From positions 2,914,001-2,978,000 of the forward strand of contig CP094685.1 in the NCBI GenBank assembly GCA_022828425.1: 64,000 nucleotides of DNA, read 5' to 3'. Every line of letters starts with the position of its first letter. Position 1 is the stretch's first letter. This stretch comes from Candidatus Thiothrix sulfatifontis. Its GTDB lineage: Bacteria; Pseudomonadota; Gammaproteobacteria; Thiotrichales; Thiotrichaceae. The notes beneath the pieces are model-generated. The model searched no databases. It was not told where the DNA came from and was given only the letters and a program-made list of their open reading frames with translations. The position numbers and the translations under genes were made by a program. Of this stretch, positions 54,692 to 63,188 are shown one piece after another.

Positions 54692-54964
54692 GGATTGGGT
54701 AGCTTTAAACTTGCTCATGGCTTTTTGTAACGTCGCGTTTGGCGGCGCATCATCATCGAGAATCTGCGCAAACCGTTCCCAATCTCTCTGAGATAACAGG
54801 ATTTGCTCCTGCCCTTTCAAGACTTCTTGCACCATGCGCTGGGCTGCTTCCAACAGAAAATTACTTAACGACAAGCCACGGAAAGAAGCGGTTCGCGTTA
54901 ACAGGCTTTTAGTTTCTGCGTTGGTGCGTAGATTGATGCGTTCTGATAGTGCCGACATAATCAT
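54668..54964 (-). CDS. DUF1778 (TacA-like) antitoxin without partner
   Basis: 98 aa. Ribbon-helix-helix N-terminus ERINLRTNAETKSLLTRTASFRGLSLSNFLLEAAQRMV, then LSQRDWERFAQILDDDAPPNATLQKAMSKFK, is the DUF1778 family, antitoxins of GNAT-type (tRNA-acetylating) toxins. The toxin gene should follow at once on the minus strand, but the next sequence is the 3' end of the PIN gene. So the antitoxin is orphaned. Confidence 0.8.
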   Translation of the reverse strand: MIMSALSERINLRTNAETKSLLTRTASFRGLSLSNFLLEAAQRMVQEVLKGQEQILLSQRDWERFAQILDDDAPPNATLQKAMSKFKATQSSTFTCRL

Positions 54965-55048
54965 AGGATCCTGTACTTACCTTGTGAGTGCAGTTTTTCA
55001 TATTGTACAAGCATTGCCTAGCTGATTTTTGGGTGACAGGAGCTATGT

Positions 55049-56995
55049 TCATGCTTGGCAATAATGTGCCTTAATTTTTTCAACCATATTCTTTTGGTGT
55101 TGCTCAATTTCTATTTCAGTCCAATTATTATTTTCATGTAAAATATAGTAAGATTTTAATGCGTCATACGAATTATTTTTGTTTTTAAACATACTTCTTT
55201 TTTCATCCACCGATTTATTACTATATTCAGAGTTCTGAGAAACACTTAACAATACCAAATTACCAAAACTGTGTAAAAATCTATCGTCTATTCTGGGATT
55301 CTTAATAATATTTTCTGGATTTTGCGGATAGACATGCTCAATAGAATTTCTCGATACTATTCTATAATTTTCAAATTCATTTGTTTTCGGAAATGTCCAG
55401 CTTTTCCACAAAATATATTCTAATTTCTGAAACCAATAATGTTGAAATTTAGTTCCATACTCTGATCTTAAATACTCATCATAATTAAAGTTCGTATCAA
55501 CAACAGAATCAATTAATTGCAATGAAGCCGATTTAGCAGTAATCGTTTTGCATAATGAAAAATCGTTATCAATTTTCTCTAATCGACTTAGATGAATATC
55601 TGAAGTTGCATCAAAATCATTATGATTGCCTAGTAAATAACCAAGATATGTAGTAAGCCAGAACTGACGCAAATAATCGCCGGTAAAGTAAAGAACACTT
55701 TGCAACATGAGCATACTGGACTTAGCATACTTAGTTCTTGTATACTTATCAGAACTTTTATTAATATTTATTAACTCTAATTGTTCTATTTTTGTATCTA
55801 CGTCACTTATCCATTTTATGACATATTTATCAAACAAATATCGTACTTTCCATAATAGCAGAATAAAACGTTTTATTTCATCAGCGCTATTTCTAGCCTC
55901 TAATGATTTAAATATTTCGATCAAACGTTTTATATGGAAAGTTCCTTCAAAATCAGGCAATCCTTCATTTTTCAAGTGAAGCCGATAAGTATGTAATAAC
56001 AATTGTCCAAAATTAATTATCGAACGACAATAAATCTCTTCAGATTCTCTTTTTTCGTCATCACTTTCAATGTAATCCTCAATTATTTCCGATGCTATAT
56101 CATCTATAATAAATACATTATTTGATTCATTTGCCACTTCAGCTTCAATGTTACCATCTTCATAACAAAACACATTTTTATGGAATTCATTGTATTTGCA
56201 TAAATCGATTTCAAACCACTTAGTTTTCGGAAAAGCATGTAGAACGTTTCGCTCGAAAAAATTATTCATGTTTTCACATAATTCCCAGATCTTACCATAT
56301 AATACTTTATCATCAATACGTCTCAATAAATTTGATTTGACTATATCTGTTTGCTCCAACTGAACACCAGCACTATTTATTGTTGAAAAGAGTTTATTTA
56401 AATCCGTTTTTTCAGGAGTTGTATTTTTAATAAATCGAATTTTTGAGTATATATAATCACCAAAAGACTTAAGCTCATCATCGGGTACTACGTCTATAAT
56501 AGCATTAATAACAACTATTGCCTTAGAAATATTTTTCAAATATGGATGTTTCTCTATTTCACCACTTTGGATAATTTTTATTACTTCACTTTTGTCTTTT
56601 TCTAATAAGTGTTTAAAATAACTCTCAATTTCTGTCCTAATTTCAAACCCAATTTTTAAAGACTCATCACTATTCCTAAGAAACTTTTCTAAATTAGAAC
56701 TCTTACTCCTTCTTGAAAAGACAAATGCTGTCAACCATAAAGTAGTAAATCGTTGCTGTCCGTCAATTAACTCAGCCACCAATTGATTATCTTTTATTGA
56801 TTCTTTTGTTAAAATAGTTCCAATATAATAATCTCCATCACTATTATACTGAAATGACTTGTAAAAATCTTCTAAAAGTTTTTTAATTTGTTCATCACCC
56901 CATACATAAGGGCGTTGATAGGTTGGAATAAAAAATTTAATTTTTTGCAGGATTTCAAGATTAACAACTGATGTGCTAAATATCTTATTAGACAT
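55049..56995 (-). CDS. DUF262-DUF1524 (HNH) nuclease protein, GmrSD-like
   Basis: 648 aa. DUF262 part: IPTYQRPYVWGDEQI (residues about 23-37), ELIDGQQRFTTLWL with DGQQR (78-82), and LFSTINSAGVQLEQTDIVKSNL. DUF1524 part: VSRNSIEHVYPQNPENI (HNH His) and LHSFGNLVLLSVSQNSEYSNKS. Family members such as GmrSD and SspE restrict modified phage DNA using NTP. The AT-rich composition differs from the neighbours. Its start codon lies in the terminal repeat of an IS; before the insertion the start was probably MKNNKIF, overlapping the upstream DUF262 gene. Confidence 0.82.
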   Translation of the reverse strand: MSNKIFSTSVVNLEILQKIKFFIPTYQRPYVWGDEQIKKLLEDFYKSFQYNSDGDYYIGTILTKESIKDNQLVAELIDGQQRFTTLWLTAFVFSRRSKSSNLEKFLRNSDESLKIGFEIRTEIESYFKHLLEKDKSEVIKIIQSGEIEKHPYLKNISKAIVVINAIIDVVPDDELKSFGDYIYSKIRFIKNTTPEKTDLNKLFSTINSAGVQLEQTDIVKSNLLRRIDDKVLYGKIWELCENMNNFFERNVLHAFPKTKWFEIDLCKYNEFHKNVFCYEDGNIEAEVANESNNVFIIDDIASEIIEDYIESDDEKRESEEIYCRSIINFGQLLLHTYRLHLKNEGLPDFEGTFHIKRLIEIFKSLEARNSADEIKRFILLLWKVRYLFDKYVIKWISDVDTKIEQLELININKSSDKYTRTKYAKSSMLMLQSVLYFTGDYLRQFWLTTYLGYLLGNHNDFDATSDIHLSRLEKIDNDFSLCKTITAKSASLQLIDSVVDTNFNYDEYLRSEYGTKFQHYWFQKLEYILWKSWTFPKTNEFENYRIVSRNSIEHVYPQNPENIIKNPRIDDRFLHSFGNLVLLSVSQNSEYSNKSVDEKRSMFKNKNNSYDALKSYYILHENNNWTEIEIEQHQKNMVEKIKAHYCQA

Positions 56996-57034
56996 TATCT
57001 ATAAATAATTTTTATCTAAAAGTTTTTAAAACTT

Positions 57035-57325
57035 TCAATAGATGGGATTTCTCATGGAGTTTCTCAGGTTGTGTAGTCCGCAAGCAATTTCCATAATCTG
57101 GTCATCAAAGTCATCTTTTAAATTACGGTACACATCTTTCAGGCATCGGCAGCGTTTAATACCACTGATGATATGTTCAACGACTACCCTGCGGGCAGAA
57201 ATTTGACGGTTTTCTTCTTTTTCTTGCGGGGTCAGGCATTTATTCCGTGGCTTCTTTTTTGGCTCAATGACGGTGACACCTTTTCCCATGTCAGCCCCCT
57301 TGAAGCCTAAATCACGTAAAATCAC
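57035..57325 (-). CDS. IS5-family transposase, C-terminal frame
   Basis: The C-terminal part of the same transposase. The frame is open from about 57460; the segment KNNVIVGCADRHIKYLGNTHSGKKHDKKIADEE precedes the ATG at 57325, so the real product is a fusion. EHIISGIKRCRCLKDVYRN...EIACGLHNLRNSMRNP is the usual DDE_Tnp_4 end. It is read after a -1 slip at an A8 run (minus strand, 57468-57461). Confidence 0.82.
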   Translation of the reverse strand: MILRDLGFKGADMGKGVTVIEPKKKPRNKCLTPQEKEENRQISARRVVVEHIISGIKRCRCLKDVYRNLKDDFDDQIMEIACGLHNLRNSMRNPIY

Positions 57326-57399
57326 AGAACCCTCCGGTAATCGGGTCTGCTCCTCATCGGCAATTTTCTTGTCATGCTTCTTGCCTGAGTGGGTATTCC

Positions 57400-57945
57400 C
57401 TAAGTATTTGATATGTCTGTCAGCACAGCCAACGATGACATTGTTTTTAACCGTATGGGATTTTTTTTACCACTATAGTATTCACGCTGGACATCATTAT
57501 CCACGGGGCGCTGGATTCTCCGCTCTGTTCCGTCAATAACCAATTCCTGTTGCCCTTCTTCTGCTAGCCGTCCCATTAATTCTGAGCATAGTCGAATGGG
57601 CTTATGTCCCATCTTATCCAATGCACTTTGTAATACCGGGCATAAGCGGTGTATCCAGTGGTTTGCCACACTTTGGGGAAGATCAAATGAATGCGCCAGC
57701 ACTTCTTGTAAAGGATAGGTCTTCAGGTAAAACAGAATGAAAAACAGTTTGTCTTCTATTAATGCCAGTTTCCCATCAGAACGACCCCGCGTCTCATCAA
57801 CACGTTTGCCCCGTGCGTGTAGGTCAGTTTGGTAAGCTGCGCTGAACAGTTCGAGCAAACCCAAAAACTCCTTGACGTTGAGACTGGTCATGGCAACAAA
57901 TGCCTTTTCATTGGATTTCAATGCGTTAAAGCTGTACTCCGCCAT
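57400..57945 (-). CDS. IS5-family transposase, N-terminal frame
   Basis: 181 aa as read, but only the first about 160 belong to the transposase: HTH region LTDLHARGKRVDETRGRSDGKLALIEDKLFFILFYLKTYPLQEVLAHSFDLPQSVANHWIHRLCP and ELVIDGTERRIQRPVDNDVQREYYSGKKK with the first catalytic Asp (VIDGTE). After the A8 run the zero frame gives an unrelated tail. A -1 frameshift joins it to the C-terminal frame, as in several IS5-family groups. Confidence 0.82.
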   Translation of the reverse strand: MAEYSFNALKSNEKAFVAMTSLNVKEFLGLLELFSAAYQTDLHARGKRVDETRGRSDGKLALIEDKLFFILFYLKTYPLQEVLAHSFDLPQSVANHWIHRLCPVLQSALDKMGHKPIRLCSELMGRLAEEGQQELVIDGTERRIQRPVDNDVQREYYSGKKNPIRLKTMSSLAVLTDISNT

Positions 57946-58057
57946 GCCGTTAGTCCCTACTCTAGGCTGTTATTACTGTTAGGAATTTACGCTCTGGATG
58001 TGCATTTTGCCATTTATAATTATTATCTATATATTTTATTTTTTTTATAGATAATGT

Positions 58058-59500
58058 CTATTTTTCATTAGCCTTTTCCTCTTTAATCTTATTAAAAATA
58101 GCTATCATAAACGTTTTATCAAAATCTTTTGGTTGTTCAACATATGTATTAATTTCCTTAAACTCTTGAAAATAATTTTTCAAGGTTTCCAAGTGCTTGT
58201 ATTTTGATTGATTTTTCTCGGTATTACTTGTATCAAAATTATATTTAAATTTCCTCAGAACAGAAACAAGTTCATCAATAGTATAAGCATAAACGATACT
58301 ATCAATAAATTTATTTTCACGTACAAATTTATGTACGCTGTCTTCTTTAACGTTTCTCTTATTTGAAACCCTAAGTGAATAAATTGAACGATAAAACCAC
58401 AAACTCACTTCAAATAAACGAAAAAACCCAAAGCGGCTAACATAAGTTATTATAAAAATCTCCAATAACTCTTTTAAAAACAGTGTACCAGAATGCCCAT
58501 GCATTAAACCAATAGTTAATTTATAAAAATCATCACTTATTCTATAATCTTTTTTAATTCCATTAAATAAAATTTCATGCAAACCCACGTAATCGTTGAT
58601 ATAATCAAGAGTGTTATTACCATCTGATAATGGCTGCTTCAACTGTTTATAGTGACTTTCGTGCATTTGTAACACTCTGCCATTTTCTATTTTTACAACA
58701 CTATAATAATATGAAACATCATCAAAATCGTGCTTTGTATTCTCTGTGAATTCCTCAATTAAAACACTTTTAATTCCTTTTTCATCTCTATAAAATGGAA
58801 AATCCCTCCAATTTCTATTGTCCCAAAATCTTATTTTGCTAAGATTTTGTATTATATACTCAATTCTTTCACTCTCAATACTTTCCCATTTTTTTGCTTG
58901 ATGGTTAATTATTTTCTTTGATTTTACTGCTCTTAAATGATGTGCTTTTATAATATCCGAACCACTTAATCGAACTCCGCCGGTATTTTGAGTTTCAAAA
59001 AATGTATAAGCTAAATCCTCGGTACTAGTAACTACAAGTGTTACATTAACTTCATTAAAAAAATTATTGAAATTTAGTTCAACATGAGCGTAATTAAATA
59101 TATCTTTACTATAAACGCTTTTTAGGTAAGCGTAATTATTTTTAATATTATTAATGCTTATTGTTGATGTATATTCAATACCGCTTTTAAATGTTTTATC
59201 AACGATAGAGTTAATTAGCAACATTGTCGTAATTCGTTGTTGTCCATCAATAATTTTTAATTTATTGCCATCCTGATGAACAATAATACTTCCCAAATAA
59301 AACAGAGATTTTCCAGAGTCAGTATTTTTCTTGTGTTCAATAAGATCATCTAAAATCCTATTGATCTGCTTCTCTTTCCATACATAAGGTCTTTGATACT
59401 CAGGTATAGATAACTGACCTTTAATATCAGTACCTAGAATAGCTTTATTATAAGTATTGATTAAATCACTGAATGTGCAACTTATGACTTTTACTTCCAT
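58058..59500 (-). CDS. DUF262 protein without nuclease domain, first gene of the pair
   Basis: 480 aa. IPEYQRPYVWKEKQINRILDDL (33-53), IIDGQQRITTMLLIN with DGQQR (85-89), and FFETQNTGGVRLSGSDIIKAHHLRA are the DUF262 ParB-like NTPase motifs. No DUF1524 HNH motif is seen; the C-terminal half is helical and AT-rich. It is like GmrS, with the downstream DUF262-HNH protein as its GmrD-like partner. Originally the genes overlapped by 11 bases (ATGAAAAATAA); now an IS separates them. GAGGAAATAAAG precedes the ATG. Confidence 0.82.
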   Translation of the reverse strand: MEVKVISCTFSDLINTYNKAILGTDIKGQLSIPEYQRPYVWKEKQINRILDDLIEHKKNTDSGKSLFYLGSIIVHQDGNKLKIIDGQQRITTMLLINSIVDKTFKSGIEYTSTISINNIKNNYAYLKSVYSKDIFNYAHVELNFNNFFNEVNVTLVVTSTEDLAYTFFETQNTGGVRLSGSDIIKAHHLRAVKSKKIINHQAKKWESIESERIEYIIQNLSKIRFWDNRNWRDFPFYRDEKGIKSVLIEEFTENTKHDFDDVSYYYSVVKIENGRVLQMHESHYKQLKQPLSDGNNTLDYINDYVGLHEILFNGIKKDYRISDDFYKLTIGLMHGHSGTLFLKELLEIFIITYVSRFGFFRLFEVSLWFYRSIYSLRVSNKRNVKEDSVHKFVRENKFIDSIVYAYTIDELVSVLRKFKYNFDTSNTEKNQSKYKHLETLKNYFQEFKEINTYVEQPKDFDKTFMIAIFNKIKEEKANEK

Positions 59501-59756
59501 TTTATCTTTATTTCCTCACTTTTATCTTGCTGATTTCACCAAAAACTACGCTGTCGCCCGACGATGTACTCACTAACAAGCCCATTTCACCAACTAATTA
59601 CTGCTCAAATAGTAATCCATTACCCAGATTTATGAAAGTAAAAACCGTAGCCAAAACAGTACACTGTCACTCTACCATCTTGTATTCAGTAGCAAATCAC
59701 CAGAAAAACATGGCAAAATACACGCATTAATACCAAACCAAACGAGTCATTCCCCC

Positions 59757-60173
59757 ATGCCAGCCAAAGACCTTTATCACGATGCTGTCAAGCAAGCACT
59801 CATCAAAGACGGCTGGACAGTAACAAATGACCCGCTACACCTACGCTACGGTAGCTTTGATTTTTACATTGACCTCGGCGCAGAAGACCTACTCGGTGCG
59901 AGCAAAAGCGGGCAAAAAATTGCGGTAGAAATCAAAACCTTCATGGGTGCGTCATCCTTGCGTGAATTACACATTGCCGTCGGGCAAGTGCTAAACTATC
60001 GCATAGTGTTGGCGGAATCCGACCCAGAACGCATACTCTACTTGGCTGTTCCTGCCTATGCTTACGCCACCTTATTTGAAACACCCTTTGGTCAATTAGC
60101 AATCGAAAAACACCAGATCAAAGTCATCGTATTTGACGAACAGAGCGAGGTTATCACCCAATGGCTGAAGTAA
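59757..60173 (+). CDS. xisH: XisH family protein
   Basis: 138 aa. DLYHDAVKQALIKDGWTVTNDPLHLRYG and KIAVEIKTFMGASSLRELHIAVGQVLNYR are the XisH pattern; E55-K-type residues in AVEIKTF and the following Gln resemble a PD-(D/E)xK fold. XisH and XisI are best known as factors for excision of the cyanobacterial fdxN element, and exist as a pair in many filamentous bacteria. It overlaps xisI by 13 bp. No good ribosome site is seen. Confidence 0.9.
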   Translation: MPAKDLYHDAVKQALIKDGWTVTNDPLHLRYGSFDFYIDLGAEDLLGASKSGQKIAVEIKTFMGASSLRELHIAVGQVLNYRIVLAESDPERILYLAVPAYAYATLFETPFGQLAIEKHQIKVIVFDEQSEVITQWLK

Positions 60174-60496
60174 ACGACGACAAAACAACCATTAAGCAAT
60201 TACTGGAACACTTCGCCAGCATCCCCGCCGCCACGGGCGATGTAGAGCTGGAAACCATTTTTGACGATACCCAAAACCGCTACCAAGTCATTGCGCAAGG
60301 CTGGCAAGGCAAACGCCGAATGCACGGCTGCTTAGTACACATCGATCTAAAAGGCAGCAAAGTATGGTTGCAACACGACAGCACCGACGCAGAAATTGCC
60401 GAAGAATTGGTTGAACGCGGCATTCCCAAAGAAAGGATTGTATTGGGATTTCTACCAGAATCCGTGCGCCCCCACACGGGCTACGCCGTCAACTAA
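60161..60496 (+). CDS. xisI: XisI family protein
   Basis: 111 aa. ETIFDDTQNRYQVIAQGWQGKRRMHGCLVHIDLKGSKVWLQHDSTDAEIAEELVERGIPKERIVLGFLPESVRPHTGYAV matches XisI almost end to end. The role is to act with XisH; the biochemical function is not established. It is downstream of xisH with an overlap and is followed by a strong inverted repeat. Confidence 0.92.
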   Translation: MAEVNDDKTTIKQLLEHFASIPAATGDVELETIFDDTQNRYQVIAQGWQGKRRMHGCLVHIDLKGSKVWLQHDSTDAEIAEELVERGIPKERIVLGFLPESVRPHTGYAVN

Positions 60497-60540
60497 GGAA
60501 CGTGCACGAAACAATTTCCCTGATTCCCCTACGATTTGCC

Positions 60541-60603
60541 CTTCGACTACGCTCAGGGCGCGGACGGCGGCACAACCAAACCGCTGGCTGAGCGTAGTCG
60601 AAG
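60541..60603. repeat. Inverted pair of TTCGACTACGCTCAG repeats
   Basis: CTTCGACTACGCTCAG (60541-60556) and CTGAGCGTAGTCGAAG (60588-60603) form a perfect 16-bp inverted repeat around a 31-base loop. The same unit occurs singly inside maf (50774). It lies between the convergent ends of xisI and proA and may also end both transcripts. Confidence 0.78.
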
Positions 60604-60616
60604 TCAGCATATCCAC

Positions 60617-61885
60617 TCACACCCGAATATGCCCATCCCCCAACACCACATACTTCTGCGAAGTCAACCCTTCCAACCCCACTGGCCCCCGCGCATGAAT
60701 CTTATCGGTGCTAATCCCAATCTCCGCCCCCAGCCCATATTCAAAGCCATCGGCAAAGCGCGTTGACGCATTCACCATCACCGAACTCGAATCCACCTGC
60801 CGCAAAAACGCCCGCGCCCGCGTGTAATTCTCGGTAATAATCGCGTCAGTATGTTGCGACCCATACTGATTAATGTGTGTAATCGCCGCTGCCATATCCG
60901 CCACCACGCGAATCGCCAAAATCGGCGCAAGGTATTCCGTGCTCCAATCCTCTTCCGTCGCTGCCACACACGCAGGCAACAGCGCCCGCGTCTGCTCACA
61001 ACCGCGCAATTCCACGCCCTTCGCCGCGTATTCTTCCGCCAAGATCGGCAACACTTGCGCCGCCACACCTTCCGCCACCAGCAAGGTTTCCATTGCATTG
61101 CACACGCCGTAACGGTGCGTCTTGGCATTCACTGCCACCTTCACCGCTTTATCAAGATCGGCTTGATCATCAATGTACACATGACAAATCCCATCCAAGT
61201 GCTTGATTACCGGAATGCGTGATTCCGCACTCACCCGCTCAATCAAACCCTTGCCACCACGCGGCACAATCACATCCACGTATTGCGCCATGCGCAGCAA
61301 TTCGCCCACCGCCGCCCGATCCGTGGTTTCTACCACTTGCACACACGCGGATGGCAAACCGACCGCTTCCAAGCCTGCCCGCACACACGCCGCAATCGCC
61401 TGATTGGAATGAATCGCCTCCGACCCACCGCGCAAAATCGTGGCATTGCCGGATTTCAAACACAACGCTGCCGCATCCACCGTCACATTCGGGCGCGATT
61501 CGTAAATAATGCCCACCACACCCAACGGCACGCGCATTTTGCCGACCTGAATCCCCGACGGGCGGTAGCTCAAATCGGTAATCGTGCCAATCGGGTCAGC
61601 CAGCGTCGCCACTTGGCGCACACCTTCCGCCATCCCCGCAATCGTTTTATCGGTCAACGTTAAGCGATCCAGCATCGCCGCATCCAGCCCTTTGTCGCGC
61701 CCTGCCGCCAAATCTTTGGCATTTTCAGCTTTCAGCCAATCCGCACGCTCCAACATGACTTCTGCAATCCGCAGCAATGCATTGTTTTTAGTGCTAGTCT
61801 CAGTATTCGCAAGGATCTGAGCAGCCTGCTTTGCTTGCTGACCAACGCCTTGCATGTAGGTGGTAATCGTCGTATTAGTGTCCAA
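60617..61885 (-). CDS. proA: Gamma-glutamyl phosphate reductase
   Basis: 422 aa. [39 protein letters not shown] is the family signature, and the catalytic Cys is in [54 protein letters not shown] is the C-terminal mark. It reduces glutamyl phosphate to the semialdehyde in proline synthesis. No proB is adjacent. Divergent from rsxA with about 167 bp between. Confidence 0.95.
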   Translation of the reverse strand: MDTNTTITTYMQGVGQQAKQAAQILANTETSTKNNALLRIAEVMLERADWLKAENAKDLAAGRDKGLDAAMLDRLTLTDKTIAGMAEGVRQVATLADPIGTITDLSYRPSGIQVGKMRVPLGVVGIIYESRPNVTVDAAALCLKSGNATILRGGSEAIHSNQAIAACVRAGLEAVGLPSACVQVVETTDRAAVGELLRMAQYVDVIVPRGGKGLIERVSAESRIPVIKHLDGICHVYIDDQADLDKAVKVAVNAKTHRYGVCNAMETLLVAEGVAAQVLPILAEEYAAKGVELRGCEQTRALLPACVAATEEDWSTEYLAPILAIRVVADMAAAITHINQYGSQHTDAIITENYTRARAFLRQVDSSSVMVNASTRFADGFEYGLGAEIGISTDKIHARGPVGLEGLTSQKYVVLGDGHIRV

Positions 61886-62052
61886 ATCAAAGTCCTCACG
61901 GTATGCAATGTGTCGATATTATCACGAAAATAGCGCTACGATCTTTCTGACAATTATCATAGGCAGCCGCTTTGCTGTAGGTTATAACTACCGGATATGG
62001 CAGAATGCGCCGCTCGGTTATTCACTGGAAACCACTCCTAAAGCCTTTATTT

Positions 62053-62634
62053 ATGACAGATTACATACTGATTATTGTTGGCACTGTGTGGGTCAACAAT
62101 TTTGTGCTCTCACACTTCTTAGGTCTATGCCCGTTCATGGGCGTATCGCGCAAGCTCGAAACCGCGATGGGCATGGGGTTTGCGACGACCTTTGTGCTTA
62201 CCTTGTCCTCCGTCAGCAGCTATCTCGCCGACACGTATCTGCTCGTCCCGTTTGGCTTGGAATACCTGCGCACCATCAGCTTCATTCTCGTCATCGCCGC
62301 GATTGTCGGCTTTACCGAAATGGTCATCCGCAAAACCAGTCCAGTGTTGTACAACGTACTGGGGATTTACCTGCCACTGATTACCACCAACTGCATCGTG
62401 CTCGGCGTGGCATTGTTGAATGTGCAAGAAGCGCACGATTTTATCGAATCTGCCCTGTACGGTTTCGGCGCAGCGCTCGGCTTTTCGATGGTGCTGGTGT
62501 TGTTTGCCGGTATCCGCGAACGCATCAACGCCGGTGACGTACCCGGTATTTTCCAAGGCAATGCGATTGGTCTGATCACCGCAGGTTTGATGGCGTTGGC
62601 GTTCATGGGCTTCTCAGGGTTGGTAAAAAGCTAA
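62053..62634 (+). CDS. rsxA: Rsx/Rnf electron-transport complex subunit A
   Basis: 193 aa from ATG 62053. Six membrane helices; [40 protein letters not shown] and [16 protein letters not shown] are the RnfA/RsxA signatures, including the membrane cysteines (GLCPF and TTNCIV) that bind a [2Fe-2S] centre with RnfE. First gene of rsxABC. It overlaps rsxB by one base. Confidence 0.94.
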   Translation: MTDYILIIVGTVWVNNFVLSHFLGLCPFMGVSRKLETAMGMGFATTFVLTLSSVSSYLADTYLLVPFGLEYLRTISFILVIAAIVGFTEMVIRKTSPVLYNVLGIYLPLITTNCIVLGVALLNVQEAHDFIESALYGFGAALGFSMVLVLFAGIRERINAGDVPGIFQGNAIGLITAGLMALAFMGFSGLVKS

Positions 62635-63188
62635 TGATGGCAGCGATTCTCGTGGTAGTCGGTATGGCAGCCGTGTTTGGCTTGCTGCTGGGTTATGCCG
62701 CCATCCGTTTCAAAGTGGAAGGCAACCCGCTGGCGGAAAAGATTGATGCCATCCTGCCGCAAACGCAATGCGGGCAATGTGGTTTCGTTGGTTGCCACCC
62801 GTATGCCGAAGCGATTGCCAAAGGCGAAGCTGACATCAACCGTTGCCCACCCGGTGGCGAAGCCGTGATTAAATCGCTGGCAGAACTGCTGGGCGTGGAA
62901 GCCAAGCCGCTCGATGCCGAAAACGGCGAACACACCGACATGCCGCTGGTCGCGATCATCGACGAAAACACCTGCATCGGCTGCACCCTGTGCATTCAAG
63001 CTTGCCCGGTGGATGCAATTGTCGGTTCCGCAAAACACATGCACACCATTATTGCCAGCGAATGCACCGGCTGCAAATTGTGCCTGCCGCCCTGCCCCGT
63101 GGATTGCATTGCAATGGTGCCGATTAAAACAGAACCGACCAACTGGAAATGGCCTTACCCCGTGTTTGAATTGAAGGTGAACCCATGA
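62634..63188 (+). CDS. rsxB: Rsx/Rnf complex ferredoxin subunit B
   Basis: 184 aa. One N-terminal helix ([22 protein letters not shown]), then a cluster motif [17 protein letters not shown], and two ferredoxin motifs [17 protein letters not shown] and [18 protein letters not shown]. It passes electrons along the Rnf/Rsx chain; in E. coli the complex resets the SoxR sensor. The stop overlaps the rsxC ATG. Confidence 0.95.
   Translation: MMAAILVVVGMAAVFGLLLGYAAIRFKVEGNPLAEKIDAILPQTQCGQCGFVGCHPYAEAIAKGEADINRCPPGGEAVIKSLAELLGVEAKPLDAENGEHTDMPLVAIIDENTCIGCTLCIQACPVDAIVGSAKHMHTIIASECTGCKLCLPPCPVDCIAMVPIKTEPTNWKWPYPVFELKVNP

Larger units (their letters stand above)
56991..58058 (-). mobile_element. 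IS5-family element at the gene junction of the DUF262 pair
   Basis: 1068 bp with 15-bp terminal repeats GACATTATCTATAAA (left, 56991-57005; inverted at 58058-58044). Flanked by TA on both sides (56989-56990 and 58059-58060), the target duplication of the IS427 group. It holds two transposase reading frames. The left terminal repeat supplies ATG-T that reads in frame into the downstream DUF262-HNH gene; the right end gives the upstream DUF262 gene its stop TAG. A TTGAAA (minus strand, 57038-57033) near the left end could act as part of an outward promoter. Confidence 0.85.

Noticed and set aside
59527..59730. 67-codon frame before xisH
   Set aside because: No ribosome site or recognisable feature; the DNA is likely promoter and spacer.
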